Positions 25,649-38,424 of a DNA stretch of 64,000 nt are shown one piece after another. The DNA is from Apricaphanius iberus. Its lineage: Eukaryota > Chordata > Actinopteri > Cyprinodontiformes > Aphaniidae. The position numbers were made by a program, and so were the translations under genes. The stretch's first letter is position 1. Every line of letters starts with the position of its first letter. The notes beneath the pieces are model-generated. The model was given only the letters and a program-made list of their open reading frames with translations, did no database searches and was not told where the DNA came from. The DNA is taken from contig JAPXFQ010002741.1 of NCBI GenBank assembly GCA_028564705.1, positions 1,488,001 to 1,552,000 on the forward strand. Reading direction: 5' to 3'.

Positions 25649-26984
25649 CATTTTTGTTTCCTTTTAGCTGTTAAAATATTGCAGCATCATAGTATCTTGC
25701 ATATTTTGTCTTTTTTGCTCTTTGATTGTTGGAGAGGTTGATCATTGTAGAAAAAATAAGTTGTTACATGCTGGTTTAGAATTCAGCAAAAATGTTCATA
25801 TAAAATACATATAAGTTACACAAATTAAGTAGAAAAAATACCAATTTTTTTTTTTTATAAACATCATACAGTGTTTATACATTCAATCAAACCTCAACCG
25901 ACCAATTGAAGTGCAGATTTTCATGACCGCCATAAAATCATTTAAAAGTTAAATGTGGTTTTGCTTGTTATTTTCCCTTTTTATGAATTTGAAGGGTGTC
26001 CCTGTTAATAAGAGACATGTGTAACAAGAGAATACGTCTGAATAAAGGATGAAATAACAAAGTAAATACATCAACTTTATTTTTAGAAACCCCATGGCTT
26101 TAAAAAGCCAAGGAAAATCATATGCATGCATTTTGCATCAATACATGCAAGGATTATAAATGAATACGTTTTGGTACTTTGTATGAATAATAATACATTT
26201 AATGTTCTAGTTTTTGCAGCGTTTCCATTAAAAATCATCAAAATATTGTTGTTGTCTAAAGAAATAATTGGCAACCAGTGAAGGAATCCATTCACTTTAA
26301 TTAAAATATAACAATAAATGATGGTGCAAGAAGGGTTGTTGTCAGGCTCCTTGGAATATGAGATGGCAGCTAGAAGAAATGTTACTGAACTTTACAAGAT
26401 AAACTTCTCTTTTTTTCCCTTTCTCAAAAGGTTCTGGCAGCTTTACAACAATTAAGATATCAGGGGATTATTTAATGAGACCTAAGAAAAGGCTGTAAAG
26501 CGCAAGACAAGTGCAGCACAGTGTTAATTAAAGGCTAAAATGTCTCCATTTTTTAAATATGAATAAGATAAGTTAAAAAAAAATTTGTTGTTTTTTACCA
26601 AAAGTTGTTTTTTTAGATTAAGTGATAGTTTACATCTTTACATAACACCTTATTCAGTAAACATTAAATATTAAAAAGGCAAAATAGAAGGAGAATTGAA
26701 ACAAAGGAAAAATTGGGACAAAACTGATTTCTCATGTTCTCATTTTCATGTCCATTATCAAATTTATCTATCTAAAAAGCCAATTATTTCTCAAAATTAT
26801 GTTTCCAATATTCACTGTGCATTCCTTTCTATTAATTAGTGACTTATAGTATTGATGAGGTAGAAATAAAAAGCATAAGGGTACCTATTCAAGTTCAGTT
26901 ATTTAATAGACATACATGCATGCCTATTAAGCAAATAAAGTTTATTATCTGTTTGTACAGTAACAAATATGAGATATATGATAT
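25649..26984. other. No recognised feature
   Basis: AT-rich sequence with homopolymer runs; no gene or repeat recognised. Confidence 0.45.
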
Positions 26985-27545
26985 ACAGCAGCTCACAAAA
27001 CAAGTCATACCCCTTGCACTTTTTCAGATTTAGTTTTTTCCACATTCACAAATTTTGACTTAAAAAACTACAAAAACCCAAAGCTATGGTAAAATGTAAT
27101 GTTAAGGGAAGTGGCATATGGTTTTACTTTGTTTTACAAGTAAATATCTAAAGTGTAGGCTGCATAACATTGAGTACCTTTTAGTCAAACATCTGTAAAT
27201 TAAGAATTTAAATGTATCATTAGAGACCTTCCTCAACCAATCTCACTGACGTAAACTACTTTTCAAAGAATTAGCAAACATGTCACTCACTAGATGTGCA
27301 AACCTTGTAGAGAAATAGCCCAAAAGGCTTGAAGCAGTAATTTAGGTGAAAGTTGGTTTTACAAAGTATTGATTAAAGTGTTTTTGTCATAATTTGATCT
27401 GTAAAACAAAAAACAAAAATTTACAAACCATGTTTTTCTTTTCCTTTCACGTCACATTTATGCACTGATCTGTATTGGTCAATCACATAACACTTTGTGG
27501 TTGCAATGCAACATAATGTGAATTTTTTTATAAGGCACCATGGAG
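26985..27545. mobile_element. Decayed Tc1-like derivative
   Basis: The left end CAGCAGCTCACAAAACAAGT followed by CATACCCCTTGCACTTTTTC, and the right end ACTTTGTGGTTGCAATGCAA to ATAAGGCACC, resemble the inverted ends of teleost Tc1-like elements. No transposase frame remains between them. Confidence 0.5.
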
Positions 27546-27621
27546 AAAATGAAAATCTGAAAAACAAAAAAAAAACAAAATATGTTCATATGTTTTAGAG
27601 TCCCTAATTTTTTTTTTCATT

Positions 27622-28162
27622 AAAATGGGGCACACAACTTTTTGTCAGCCACCTATTTTGCAAGTTGTTGATCTTAAAAAACTGAAAGAGGCCTGTAATT
27701 TCCATCATATGTACACTTATACTGTGAGAAACAGAACTATAAAAATAAATAAGAAAATTAGAACATAAAATTTTATGATGTTTAAACATTTTTTTTGTAA
27801 TGGTGCACAAAAAGAATATTCAGCACCTACAAACAAGCAAGACTTTTCGTCAATGTCCTGAAGAGAGCTGGCCCCACAGTTAAAAAGGTTACTGCTAAAG
27901 ACCCACTCCAATCATCTTTTGAGCCATTTTAAAATGTTCTCAGTGGTCTTTGAATTAATATTATTATGCCGTTTTAAGCCAAACTCACAAAACCTGTGCC
28001 GTTTTTAGGACCTAGATTCTTCGAGCAGCATTAGCTCATTAGCAATGTATTTCTGTGTTATGGGCGGATCTGTCACTGTCACTCACAGTTTAAGTGTACC
28101 TATGATGACAATTTCAGAACTCTCTCAAGTTGGACAATTTATAATCGGTGGCTGCCAAATAT
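27622..28162. mobile_element. Internally deleted Tc1-like element
   Basis: The left part reads GTCAGCCACCTATTTTGCAA, then GAGGCCTGTAATTTCCATCA. The right part is its inverted partner (TGAGTGACAGTG side to TAATCGGTGGCTGCCAAATA, including AAGTGTACCTATGATGACAA). Between them lies ACCTACAAACAAGCAAGACT, which I recall from the 5' untranslated part of a common teleost Tc1 element, then a jump to AGAGAGCTGGCCCCACAG from within the transposase. It is a deletion derivative with no coding capacity. Confidence 0.7.
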
Positions 28163-29780
28163 AGGTTTAGAAATACTTAATTTGCACATATTTTGTGCTT
28201 GCATGTGCATGTTAGACTGAATAATATACCAGGCCAAAGATGTTTCTAGAATAAATAATGTATACCTTTGAATATGTTGCTTTGCATCCTCCTTAGGCTT
28301 TGCATAAACGGATATTAAGCCAATAAGCAAAAAAAAAAAAAAAAAACAGTATTGTGGAAGAGACAAAAACAAAGAAAGACTAAATATAACTGGCAGGAAA
28401 ACAGTGTCTGTCAATTACAATGAATTCAGTCAGGAGTACATTCTTACTATCAGTTTCCTACTAATCATAATGGGAGGAAATTTGCTTTAAAATAAAAACA
28501 CTTGAACAATTGAATGAATATTTTACACAGAAAAAAGTAAATAAACACATCAAACAGAGAAACTATGTAGTTCATTTTAGGTCTTGTCCCATCAACTTTG
28601 GCAAAGCATACAAGCCATATGTACACATTAAAATTGTTCTAACATATATATATTCCTATTTCTTAAACAGAAATGAAATGAGTAAAAAAAATGAGAGTAG
28701 CTGTTGTTTGAAATGGATCCAGTACCTGGGCCCCACATGGCTTTGAGCTCCATGGTCAAGTTGGCAATTGGAGTTGGTACATCTGCTCTCAAAACACTTA
28801 CTTTCCTCGGGAGTACTTAAAAGGAAACAGAATGCACTGAGGCTGCATAAAAGAGTTGTTGGCAAGTGTCTGCTATCTATTTTAATGTGTGAAGATGCAG
28901 AACATTGATGTGTATGTTTGTGTTCATGTGTGCTGATTGTTCAGGTTTTTCCTATTCTCCAGGTAGTGTAATCTTAGACAGTATCCCTGTAAGACAAAAA
29001 GGAGAGGAGGCAAGGTTGAATCAGTGGAAAAATGGATATCTGTATGTATTCAGAGGGTAGATAAATTTCAGATTTTGTCATATTTAAACATATTGCTTTA
29101 TGCATACATACTCCTACACATGAACACCTACTCCATTTCATATCCTTCAACATCTGCCTGTACACAGGAAAAATGCACATGGGTATGATATAACAGGTTT
29201 TCCTGGCTCTCTCTTACAGGCGAAGACTTGCACACATTTTAAATCGAATTTGAAATCTGATCTTATTCAGTCTCCAGCTTCTTCCTGTGTTGTCCACATG
29301 GACAATCTGAAACCTGCTGGGGATCCTCAGCCAGGTATTTCACACCTCTACCTCCTCAACCTGATGTGTTAAAGCAGGAGACAGTTTTGACAGCACTGAG
29401 AGCCATTCACAGCTAGAGAGCTAAAATGGAAAAACAGAAATACTGACTGCATTCTGCATTGCTTTCTTTGTAAAAGAAGGGATAAGGCTCTAGAGAGTTT
29501 TGTGGAGGATTTTAAATACTGTATGCATCATAACATACTGTGAGTTAGTGAATCAAACATTTTAAAGTAACACTCTTATGATGAGGAACTTTCTAAGCCC
29601 ACTCTCAGCATTAGTGTTAGTATTTTATTAAATGCAATTCAGAATAGATACCTATTAGCCCAAATAAGAATTTTGGGTTTATGTGCTTTTTGTGACACAA
29701 TTTTAGTTTACCTACAGCTGGTTTAAAGTTTAAATCAGACATTCTCATATACTACATTCAAAGACACAGACAGAAATTAA
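28163..29780. other. No recognised gene
   Basis: An A run lies at 28328-28346. At 29219 an AG followed by an open segment (to about 29330) gives a short exon-like peptide with VVHMDNLKPAGDPQP. That is faintly like the tail of a retroelement integrase, but too short to call. Confidence 0.4.
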
Positions 29781-30312
29781 AGTACAGAATTGTACTTTTA
29801 GGGTACAATGTGTTGTCACTGGGGTGTAACGCTCAAAGGTACCATTTTTACTCTTAAATGTAGGTACCCATTTGTACCCCTGTAGTCTGTACCCTTTATC
29901 AGTGCTACCTTGACAGCCAATCATTATTGACTTGACATGATTGACACATCATCAAAGCACAATAAAGACAATAGTCGCTATTTGTTTTTTTTTTTAATAA
30001 AAAGATGTTAAGATAAGATAAAAATGTGTTAACAATAAAACTATTAAGTCAATATAAATCTAGCTTTGCTAATGTCTGTGTCTTTTAGTTAACAAAAATA
30101 ACCACCACAAATTGTGCCCTATCCAAGAAATGGTACAAACATGTACCTTTTAGTACAGAGGAGCATGTGGATGTATGTAACGTTCAAATAATGAAAACGT
30201 ACAGATAGGTAACGTGAGGTCCAATATTTGTTTTAAAATTTTGCTAGTTCCTTTTTTTGTGCCTTGGGGCATAGCAATAACCCAGTCTGTACCCCTATTT
30301 GTGACAGTGCAT
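29781..30312. mobile_element. MITE with repeated GTACC motifs (copy 1)
   Basis: GTACC/GGTAC pentamers recur near both ends (GGTACCATTTTTAC, AGGTACCCATTTGTACCCC, AATGGTACAAACATGTACC). The right end, reverse-complemented, begins GCACTGTCACAAATAGGGGT. The centre contains ATATAAATCTAGCTTTGC, which recurs inverted at 52310-52670. No coding capacity. Confidence 0.6.
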
Positions 30313-30689
30313 ATTACTTTCTTCTCTCATTGTCTGATATGAAATCAGACTCCATTTTGTTTTTTTAGGCCTGTTCATTATTGCAAAGTTAAGAGTAATC
30401 AGCCAAGGTATGGAGAATATAATTGTGAACCCCTACAAGTCTGAATGGTTGTTGAGAACAATCTAGCTACAAGAACACAACTGAAATTAATTTATTAAAA
30501 CAATTATGTGCAAATATCATACTCATGGATGGATTCTGATTCGGCTCATTTGTCAGATAAAAATTACCTTTAGAATTCAACAAAATTATTCGTCTAATGT
30601 AATATACTAATCTAGGATGTCAAGATTTGCTGAAAATCATTATAATTAGGAGAAAGAAAAGCTTGAAAACAATATCCATATATTTTCTT
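30313..30689. other. No recognised feature
   Basis: AT-rich; nothing recognised. Confidence 0.45.
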
Positions 30690-31390
30690 TCTCTTGTCCA
30701 GGGTCGGGTCATAGAGGCAGCAACTTAAGCAGAGAGACCCAGACTTCCCTCCCCGTAGCTACTCGAGGCAGCTCCTCTGGAAGAATCCTAAGGTGTTCCC
30801 AAGCCAGTTGAGAAACATAGTCCCTCCAGTTTGTCCTGGGTCTTCCACTGGGTCTCTTTCCAGCAGGAGGAACATCTCACTAGGGGAGGCATCCATGAGG
30901 CAATCTAACCAGATGCCCAAGCGACCTCTACTGGATCCTCTCGATGTGGAAGAGCAGTGGCTCTGCTCTAAACTCCTTCCAGATACCTAGTTTGACACAC
31001 TATCGCTAAGGGAGAGACCACACACCCTGCGGGGGAAACTCATTTCAGCCGCTTGTATCTATAATCTCTTTTTTTTTCGGTCACGATTCAAACCTCATGA
31101 CTGTAGATGAGGTAGGAATGAAGATTGACCGATAAATCCAGAGCTTCGCCTTTTTGCTCAGCTCCCTCTCCACATCATCAGACTGGTACAATTCCTGCAT
31201 CACTGCAGATGCAGCACCATTCCGCCAATGAATGTTCCTCTTAATTTTTCCGACATGAACAAGACCCTGACATACTTAAAATCCTCCGACCCGGTGCATT
31301 ATTCCTCTTGAATCCAAGGTTCAACTATGTGGTGGACTGCCCTCTGCAGAGCACCCAAATAGACTTTACCAGGGAAGGTCAGAGGTGTGG
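30690..31390 (-). mobile_element. RTE/Rex-type LINE ORF C-terminal relic
   Basis: The plus strand shows the inverted form of a very common teleost LINE end: GTCCTGGGTCTTCCACTGGG, then GATCCTCTCGATGTGGAAGA, then AAACTCATTTCAGCCGCTTG, then CATGACTGTAGATGAGGTAG. On the minus strand these encode the C-terminal blocks of the polymerase ORF, including the arginine-rich end. Small indels break the frame. The family label is from memory of the consensus. Confidence 0.75.
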
Positions 31391-32095
31391 TCCGCCCTTT
31401 TAAAAAAAAAATAACACACTGATTTAGTTGTCTTGCCTTTCCTAGTGTCTCCCATGCATTTGTTTTGAGTAGCGCTGGAGATTTTGGTTTTCAAATGTGG
31501 TAAGTATTTTGTGCAGTTTAACACTTACAGTTTTGCCCCACTTTTTTAGTTCAACACCCTTAGTTATCTGATTTAAAGATTTACACCATTTTTCCTCCCT
31601 TAGGGGTTATTTTCTTTTAAACTATAGTTCAGTCAATAACTTTTTTATTAGTTTTCAAAGACATTATGGTTGTAAATAAATCCAAAGAAAAATATTTTAT
31701 TTTGTCTGCAAATGTAGTCATCTCTTTCTGCACCTTGCAATCAACTTGTGACAATGCACCAAGAACATGTTATGTAAATATCTTTGCAAATCTTGTAAAG
31801 TGTGAAACCACAAAAGCAGTGCTTGTAAGGGCACAGTGAACTCTTTCATTGTTAAAATCTCTCTCTGTTCATGCTCTTGCAGTTTTTTTTTCTCCCCATG
31901 TGGGTGTATACAGTTGTGTTCCACTACTTTAGGTGATATTATGATGCAGCACTGCATAAGTGATAAAGCAACTAGTTCTTTGAAAGAGCCAACAAGGGCT
32001 ATCTTCAGCCTCTAAAGAGTACCTGGGCTTAGCTGAGACAATATGATACTTTTGATAAATAAAATAAAAAATAAAAAAGAAGTAAATACAAAAGT
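31391..32095. other. No recognised feature
   Basis: AT-rich sequence without a recognised gene or repeat. Confidence 0.45.
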
Positions 32096-32518
32096 GTTAC
32101 AATCAGGGATGCAACAACACCTGCACTGGTATCTGGGATTGGGGCCAACACTGTTCTAATGTACTGATATCGTTATTGGTAAAGTTAACCGATACCATAA
32201 ACTGATAGCGAACTGAAATCCGTATATCGCACTATGGAGCACCACAATGGTGAGGTGGTTTAAAATGAAAAATGTGGGAGTATTTAGATATGAAAAATCT
32301 GCAATAATTTCACAGAAAATTGTATTGTGGTAATTTTATATATATTTTTATCTAATTCATCATAATTTGTGGTAACAAGTAGAGATGAAAATGAAACCTG
32401 TCATTCAATTAATTGCATTTTTTTTTTTTTTTGCATTTATTTGGTATGGACAATTACTCACATCCAAGTACCGGTATCAGTTGGAAAAAAGTGGGATTAT
32501 TGCATCCCTAGTTACAAT
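32096..32518. mobile_element. Short hAT MITE with perfect 8-bp duplication
   Basis: The element is 32104-32510 (407 bp). It starts CAGGGATGCAACAAC and ends with the inverted TTATTGCATCCCTA. GTTACAAT flanks it at 32096-32103 and 32511-32518. No coding sequence. It carries internal GATATCG/CCGATA motifs. Confidence 0.9.
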
Positions 32519-33193
32519 CGATTAAAGACTATAGCATAAATGCTAAGGTGCCTAAATTATAAGTTATTTTCAGTGCATGCATGTCACAACAGCTTATAAC
32601 ATTATATATAATGTTAATTTTAAGGCTCAATGTTTTGGAAAATTACATCTAAAAACTCATCTTTATTTAGTTCAGTCAATCTTTCTTCACTTGCTTCTGT
32701 TGATCTCCCATTTCTTTGCCTTCCTTGAATGTCTGTTTCTTTTCCCTATTCCACTAGTGGAGTCCCCCATTTTTTTTCACATTTATAATTCGATTGCTGA
32801 CAATACTAATCCACTATTCCCCTATTGCTGTCTCTCTCTGTTCTTTATCTCATGCTGTTGTCTCTCCTCTTCACCCTCTCATCACTTAGTTAGTCTGTTT
32901 AGCTCAGTATATAATGTCATAATGGTGAATGAGCATATAAAATAAAGAAATACTTTACTTTTTCCATTTATTATGTTCTCAACAATGCACTGCTATTGTC
33001 CCGTTTTGGCTTTTCTTCTTTCTATATTATAATATGTATTATAACAGTAGGAATTGAAAGACCTTTTTTATTAACTATCTACAATGTTAGAATATTTCAC
33101 TGTTACCAGTTCACATGCCTAAAAATGCTCCTCTCTTTAGGTCAACTCTCCTACCCTCTAAAATTCACAACACCAGAATTAAGTGTGTAAACT

Positions 33194-33230
<37 letters not shown>

Positions 33231-34112
33231 ATAAAATAATAATAAAAAACACTGGGCTACATCAGGACATGATGAATAAAGAGTGTTTCTACAGTCTTTA
33301 CTTAGCAGTGTCTAGCACAAACTTAAATAACTGATCAACTTCCATGTTCGATTGGAACACCTCTGCTGCTGCTGGCTCTCTCGGTCTGGACCTCATCTTT
33401 GTTTTCTTCTAAAAAATTGTTTAATACAAACTAAATATGCAACAAGCATACAGAAAACAGGCTGCTACTTTAGTAACACAATAATGTTATGTAAATGAGA
33501 GGACAATAAAACCAAATCAACAAGTTCAACAACAATGGAAGCATTCAGGCTAAAGCAGCAGTTCTCAAGTTAAATAAATTAACAGTAAAGTACAAAATAA
33601 ATCAAATACTTTAGTCAACATTACTATATTAGTGTTTCCCCACATCCAGTTTGCTATAATATTTTGCCATTTTTTGGCGTCTGCTCTGTAATAAAAAGGT
33701 TATTGTGTTGCTTTTGTATTAGTAATTTTTCATTCAGTTGCTTAGTCAATGCATTTACTCAGGATATCGAGTTGCTAAAAACAGGACAGCTAAAGAAAAT
33801 TATGCATAATGAGCCAGTGTTTGTGTTTGTGAATCTTTTCATTTTACAACGATACATTCTTAACCTTGGCCTCTCTCGAGAAAAAGTGAGCAACAGAGTT
33901 GCATCAGTTCTTTTCCCCTAATTTTTCTATGATCCATTGATTCCTGTTAGTCTTAGAAAAATATCGTCATATAACTTCTGGTTTGGCACTATGCAATTTT
34001 CTGTACATTTGTACAGAGCGGCCTCGTTAGGAGAGAAGAGGGGGCGTGTGTCCACCATAGTGACTGACTATGACAGCCACAGTATGGCAAGGCGTTAACA
34101 TACGCCATGGAC
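32519..34112. other. No recognised gene; short (TA)n
   Basis: A (TA)n run lies at about 33197-33226. Otherwise unrecognised AT-rich DNA with open frames below 125 codons and no recognised content. Confidence 0.45.
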
Positions 34113-34326
34113 ATTGATACTAGAGTTGAGTTGATACTCTGCTAAAACGAGTATCCGGTACGGATAAAACACTTTTGCAGAGTAGCTACGAGTAACATAC
34201 AAGTCAATATCTGTCCTCAGGCTGCAAAAAAATTCTCATTGGGTAGCTGACTGTGTCTGCGTTCTATGATAGACACAGCGCCCCTCCGCTCTGCTCACTC
34301 TTACACAGAACACGGAGAAGAGAACA

Positions 34327-34373
<47 letters not shown>

Positions 34374-35298
34374 CTCTCCCTCAGTCACTTAGGTTTGCGT
34401 TTTTTTCCCATTAAAGTTTAGAGATTCTTCAGCTTCAGGTTTATTTTTTACTTTGGTTTGCAGTACTTACTTATTAACCAGTAGAGTTTGGGTAAATGTG
34501 GGTTTTGTTCAGACGTGGTGATTGGTAGAATGCAACTCGCGTCTCTGACCCTCAGAGATTTTTTTTTTTTAAGTCAGAGGGCTCTAACCAGTTTTTTTTT
34601 ATACTTAACGTACTGAGTATCTGACACTTTCTTGCTGTATTTTATAAAAAAAATAAAGTTAGTTGTGGTATAGAACTATATTATAAATCAATTAGCTTTT
34701 TACACATACACTTTCTCTCTCTCCCTCTCTCTGCTGGTCATTGGAGTTTTTGGGCTTTTTTTAACCGTTTTTTTTTTTTTTTTTACTTCACGCACTGAGT
34801 GACTTTCTTCTTTATTTTATAAAAAAATAAAGGTAGTTGTGGTATAGAACTATATTATATGTATTTATTGATATAAAAAACCCACTGATCATAAAAAAAT
34901 TAAAGTAAAAAAAAAGGAAAGTTATGTTGAGATGAAAACTCCTGTTCATTAAATTTTACTTCATAATTGCAACCGTAAGTGTTATCATTGTTGCAAAACT
35001 TGTTCTGTATATTATGCGTTTGTTATCAAAACCATTTATCTGATACTCAATGTTGATGTTGTTATGTAGTATTTTAATCAGCAATAAATGTAACAATTTC
35101 TGATCAACCCATATCAACTTCATGCTTAAAAACATATACCGGTTAAACTCCCACCCATTTCGAGATAACCCAACCCACTTCCAGGTTAAACACCGCCTAC
35201 TTCCGGGTTAGGCCCCACCCAATCTGAGTACAGATAGAGGTAATTTATATGGTTAACAGATACAAATAATGCTGTACTCACTCATCCCTGGTTGATAC
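34113..35298. mobile_element. Non-autonomous hAT element, copy A
   Basis: The element is 34121-35290 (1170 bp), flanked by ATTGATAC and GTTGATAC (7 of 8 identical). The ends are TAGAGTTGAGTTGATACTC and, inverted on the right, CAGGGATGAGTGAGTACAG. Near the right end three blocks of the type AACCCACTTCCAGGTTA alternate with spacers. The same blocks occur inverted in copy B at 48379-49639, which lies in the opposite orientation. No transposase. It contains a (CT)n run at 34329-34367 and several T runs. Confidence 0.85.
34329..34367. repeat. (CT)n microsatellite
   Basis: About 19 CT units inside hAT copy A. Confidence 0.95.
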
Positions 35299-35474
35299 CT
35301 TAGTAAGGCATTAACACGTGGCTTAATTTTGGTACTGATGACACCTAGTCAAGTCAGCTGCAGCGCTGATCAGAGGTGAGCACAGCCGCCCTGTTCTTAG
35401 CGATTGAGAAAGAGGAGAGCCTGTCGCTGTTGAGTGAAACAACAGATTTAAAACATCTGGGGCTTGACTGAAAA

Positions 35475-35475
35475 C

Positions 35476-35541
<66 letters not shown>
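35475..35541. repeat. (TA)n microsatellite
   Basis: About 33 TA units with one interruption. The Tyr-Ile repeat frame across it is an artefact. Confidence 0.95.
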
Positions 35542-35545
<4 letters not shown>

Positions 35546-36204
35546 TCTTTACAACAGGAAAACCTTGATCCAAACACTAATTAACTACCTTATTTCAGGC
35601 TTTGCTAAATCATAAGTGGTGGCATCACAGACTCACTTTGTGGATTTTAAGGCCATTACAGCACGTTAAGAAAATTGAGGTAAGGGAAAAATTACATTAA
35701 AAATGATTCTCCTCAGAAATTCTGCTACGGAATCAGCCGATTAATTCTCTTTGTGTTAGCCAAGTATTTTGCGTTTTTTTTACAGCTTGTACCATTTGGT
35801 AGATAAAAAAAAAAGAGGTGATCTAGCACAGTGGTAGACAATTAGACTTACCCTGTTGATTTTGAAACGTGTATCACCTGTATCACCAAATTAAGCAGTT
35901 ATGAAAAAAAAAACAATAATTAAAGCTTCAATTAAAGTCTTAACATGTATATATTTATAGTGTTTTCTATATATTTTGCCATATGTAAAGATAAGTAATT
36001 GAGTTCTTATTTACTTAATGTTCAATATAGCAACCTAATCCATTTTTATTGGGTAATATATGAAGTGTTAAAAAGAGAAATGATTTCTGAGCCTGTGCAA
36101 TATTTGGTTACTCAGCTGACTATGGAAGTCCTGCACCCTAGCAAAAGAAACACAGAGCTAGAGCACAGTGACATGTAAAAAACGTGAATGTTCTAAGAAC
36201 TTTT

Positions 36205-36206
<2 letters not shown>

Positions 36207-36270
<64 letters not shown>
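36207..36270. repeat. (TA)n microsatellite
   Basis: About 32 uninterrupted TA units. Confidence 0.95.
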
Positions 36271-36272
<2 letters not shown>

Positions 36273-37896
36273 AATTGACAGGTACAAAATTTAGTGCAAA
36301 GCATTTTAGAAACATACGGATGTAATGTATGTTTAAGTATGTTTAAGTTATGAAAGGACGATGGAGAGAAGTGTGCTTATATTTTTTTTTCTGGCTTAAT
36401 AGACTCACAGGGAACCGTTCAAAAATGTAGGTTTGAGAAAAATGCACACATGCAAGAGCAGAAAAGCAAGGTTTCAAAAACAATTGTAGCAAAAGCGAAA
36501 CATTGTAGCAAGAGGATCACCTCTTCTAGCTTTCCTTTTTAGCCTCTATCTCAGTGGCCTGTAACTGAGTGATTATTACACCAAAGTTATAGCAATGACC
36601 CCGCAGTGAAAAATAGGAATTGAGTTGGAAACAGCATTTAGGGATTTTGATTTATGAGTAACAATGGGGAAGTTGTTTTTCAAGCCTAGCACTCTGATGG
36701 CCAATAAAGAAGAGTAAGGCTCATCGTCCACTATTACCACACTCCAATCAGGCTGCCAGGCAGCTAGCAAACAGTCAGCCAACCAGCTGGGGCCCCTCAT
36801 GGAAGGAAGTGTTTTCAGCCAATTTGTTTCCTTCATGTCTGGCCTGAATGGTGCTTTTCATTAAAATAGCCTGCAGTCAGCAGGCACTGCTGGCATAGCA
36901 CATTTATACACTTATGTGCCTGTATCCTCCTCAAAAATACTCAGAGACCAACCTGCACACACACAAAGAGAAAGTATTTTCTTCTGTACCCAGTCTTTTT
37001 TACAGCGGTGGCGTGGGGGGCATTCTATTTCAAAAGCAAAACACACAAAGCCTGAAAGGACTCTGTTGCATTCTTTGCAACTCCTTTTGTTTATTGTTAC
37101 TCAAACAGTGTACATATTTTTGTGGACTGAAAAGAACGCCTAGCTTTAACTGAATGAATGCAATATTTGGATTAGGATGAGTCCAACCTAGATCAAGAGT
37201 TCACTAGTGTGGGTAGTCTTGCATAGAAAAAAACAATGTTTTCAAGTTAAAGTAGTGTTGACTCGGAATGTCAAACATCGGTTTGTAAAAATCTTTAACT
37301 GAAACGAAAAACACATCGTTTTATCAATTTTCAGCTAAACAACTCTTCAGAATGCTTTTGTTCATACAACTGTGTGGTTGAACAACGTCTTTATAAAAAT
37401 ATATGTAAATAGAAACGTCTTTGTTTTTTATGTAATGGTTAGAATTGACTAAATATCTGTTAATTAAGGCCGAAACAATTTAATGCAGAATTCAGTAACA
37501 AGTTAGAGCAAAAACAAAATGTGTTTTGTTATTATATATATGTAGTACAGCCTTTGCCATGCTTACTAAGTACAAGAGGTAAATAGTATGGCATATCTTT
37601 AAAAAAGATAATTTAAGTACTGAAAAAGTAAGCTTCTTTAAAAACGTTTAATTCTTAAAAACTTGAAAAAAAAAAAATGTGTTCAGCCTAACGTAATCAT
37701 CATAATCAGTTGTGCTCAGTCCAATTAGAATGTCTCTGATCTTTTATTAAAGCATAGAACAGTTCCGAAACCATCCCTACAACAGTCAGCAAAATGAAAA
37801 AACATCTCAAACCTAGAAGAAATCTTGTTCTCCTTCTGTACGTTCCTGAGCATGTTTTCTAAGCACAGAATTTAAACATTTAAAATGTCATAGTGC

Positions 37897-37971
37897 TTTA
37901 CTAATCACTTTACTTTACTAATTACTTTACTAATTACTACCAATTACTTTACTAATTACTACCAATTACCA
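37897..37971. repeat. Short tandem array of TTTACTAATTAC units
   Basis: Units of 12-22 bp (ACTTTACTAATTAC with or without TACCAATT) repeat about four times with small length changes. Confidence 0.8.
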
Positions 37972-38115
37972 AAACAGAAAAAGAGCATCCTGATGTATCT
38001 GGTCACCCTGACTTTTAACTTTAACAGGGTCATACCACAACCAGTAAGATAATAAAAATGTCATAACACTTGGCCCCTTTATGGATTTGACTCTTAGGTA
38101 CCTATGCAAAATAAA

Positions 38116-38360
38116 AAGTCTTCCCAAAGTATTTATATCCGTTGTTTTTTTTCTTTCTTTTTAATATACTAAAAAAACAACTTTATGTATCTTACTGGAG
38201 ATTGTGATAGACCAACATAATGTATTGCATAACTGTGTGGTGGAAGGACAGAGTGACTTTGAAACGTTTCACAAATAAAAATCTAAAATGTTTGGCCTCT
38301 CTGTGTAAGACTACCTTTGATTGTAATTATAGCTGCAAATCTTTTTGGATATGTCTCTTC
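38116..38360 (+). mobile_element. Tc1-like element, left-end relic
   Basis: GTGATAGACCAACATAATGT, then ATAACTGTGTGGTGGAAGGA, then TCACAAATAAAAATCTAAAA, then GTAATTATAGCTGCAAATCT follow the order of the left end of a common teleost Tc1-like element. The transposase is absent. Related fragments are at 53850-54050 and 55840-55985. Confidence 0.65.
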
Positions 38361-38396
38361 TAGGGGTGGGCAAAGCAGTCAGTGTTTCTATTTGTT

Positions 38397-38424
38397 GGGG
38401 GGGGGGGGGGGGGGGGGGGGGGGG
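38397..38424. repeat. 28-nt poly-G tract
   Basis: Twenty-eight consecutive G on the plus strand. Very unusual in AT-rich DNA. It could form G-quadruplex structure, and its length may be unreliable. Confidence 0.95.

Larger units (their letters stand above)
35542..38115. other. No recognised gene; microsatellite and minisatellite
   Basis: Contains (TA)n at 36207-36270 and a short tandem array at 37897-37971 (listed separately). The remainder is unrecognised AT-rich DNA. Confidence 0.45.

Noticed and set aside
29219..29330. Possible host exon after a CAG acceptor
   Set aside because: Short, no matching donor or partner exon, and the peptide resembles nothing clearly.
35323..35577. 84-codon frame with a Tyr-Ile repeat
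   Set aside because: Translation of a (TA)n microsatellite.
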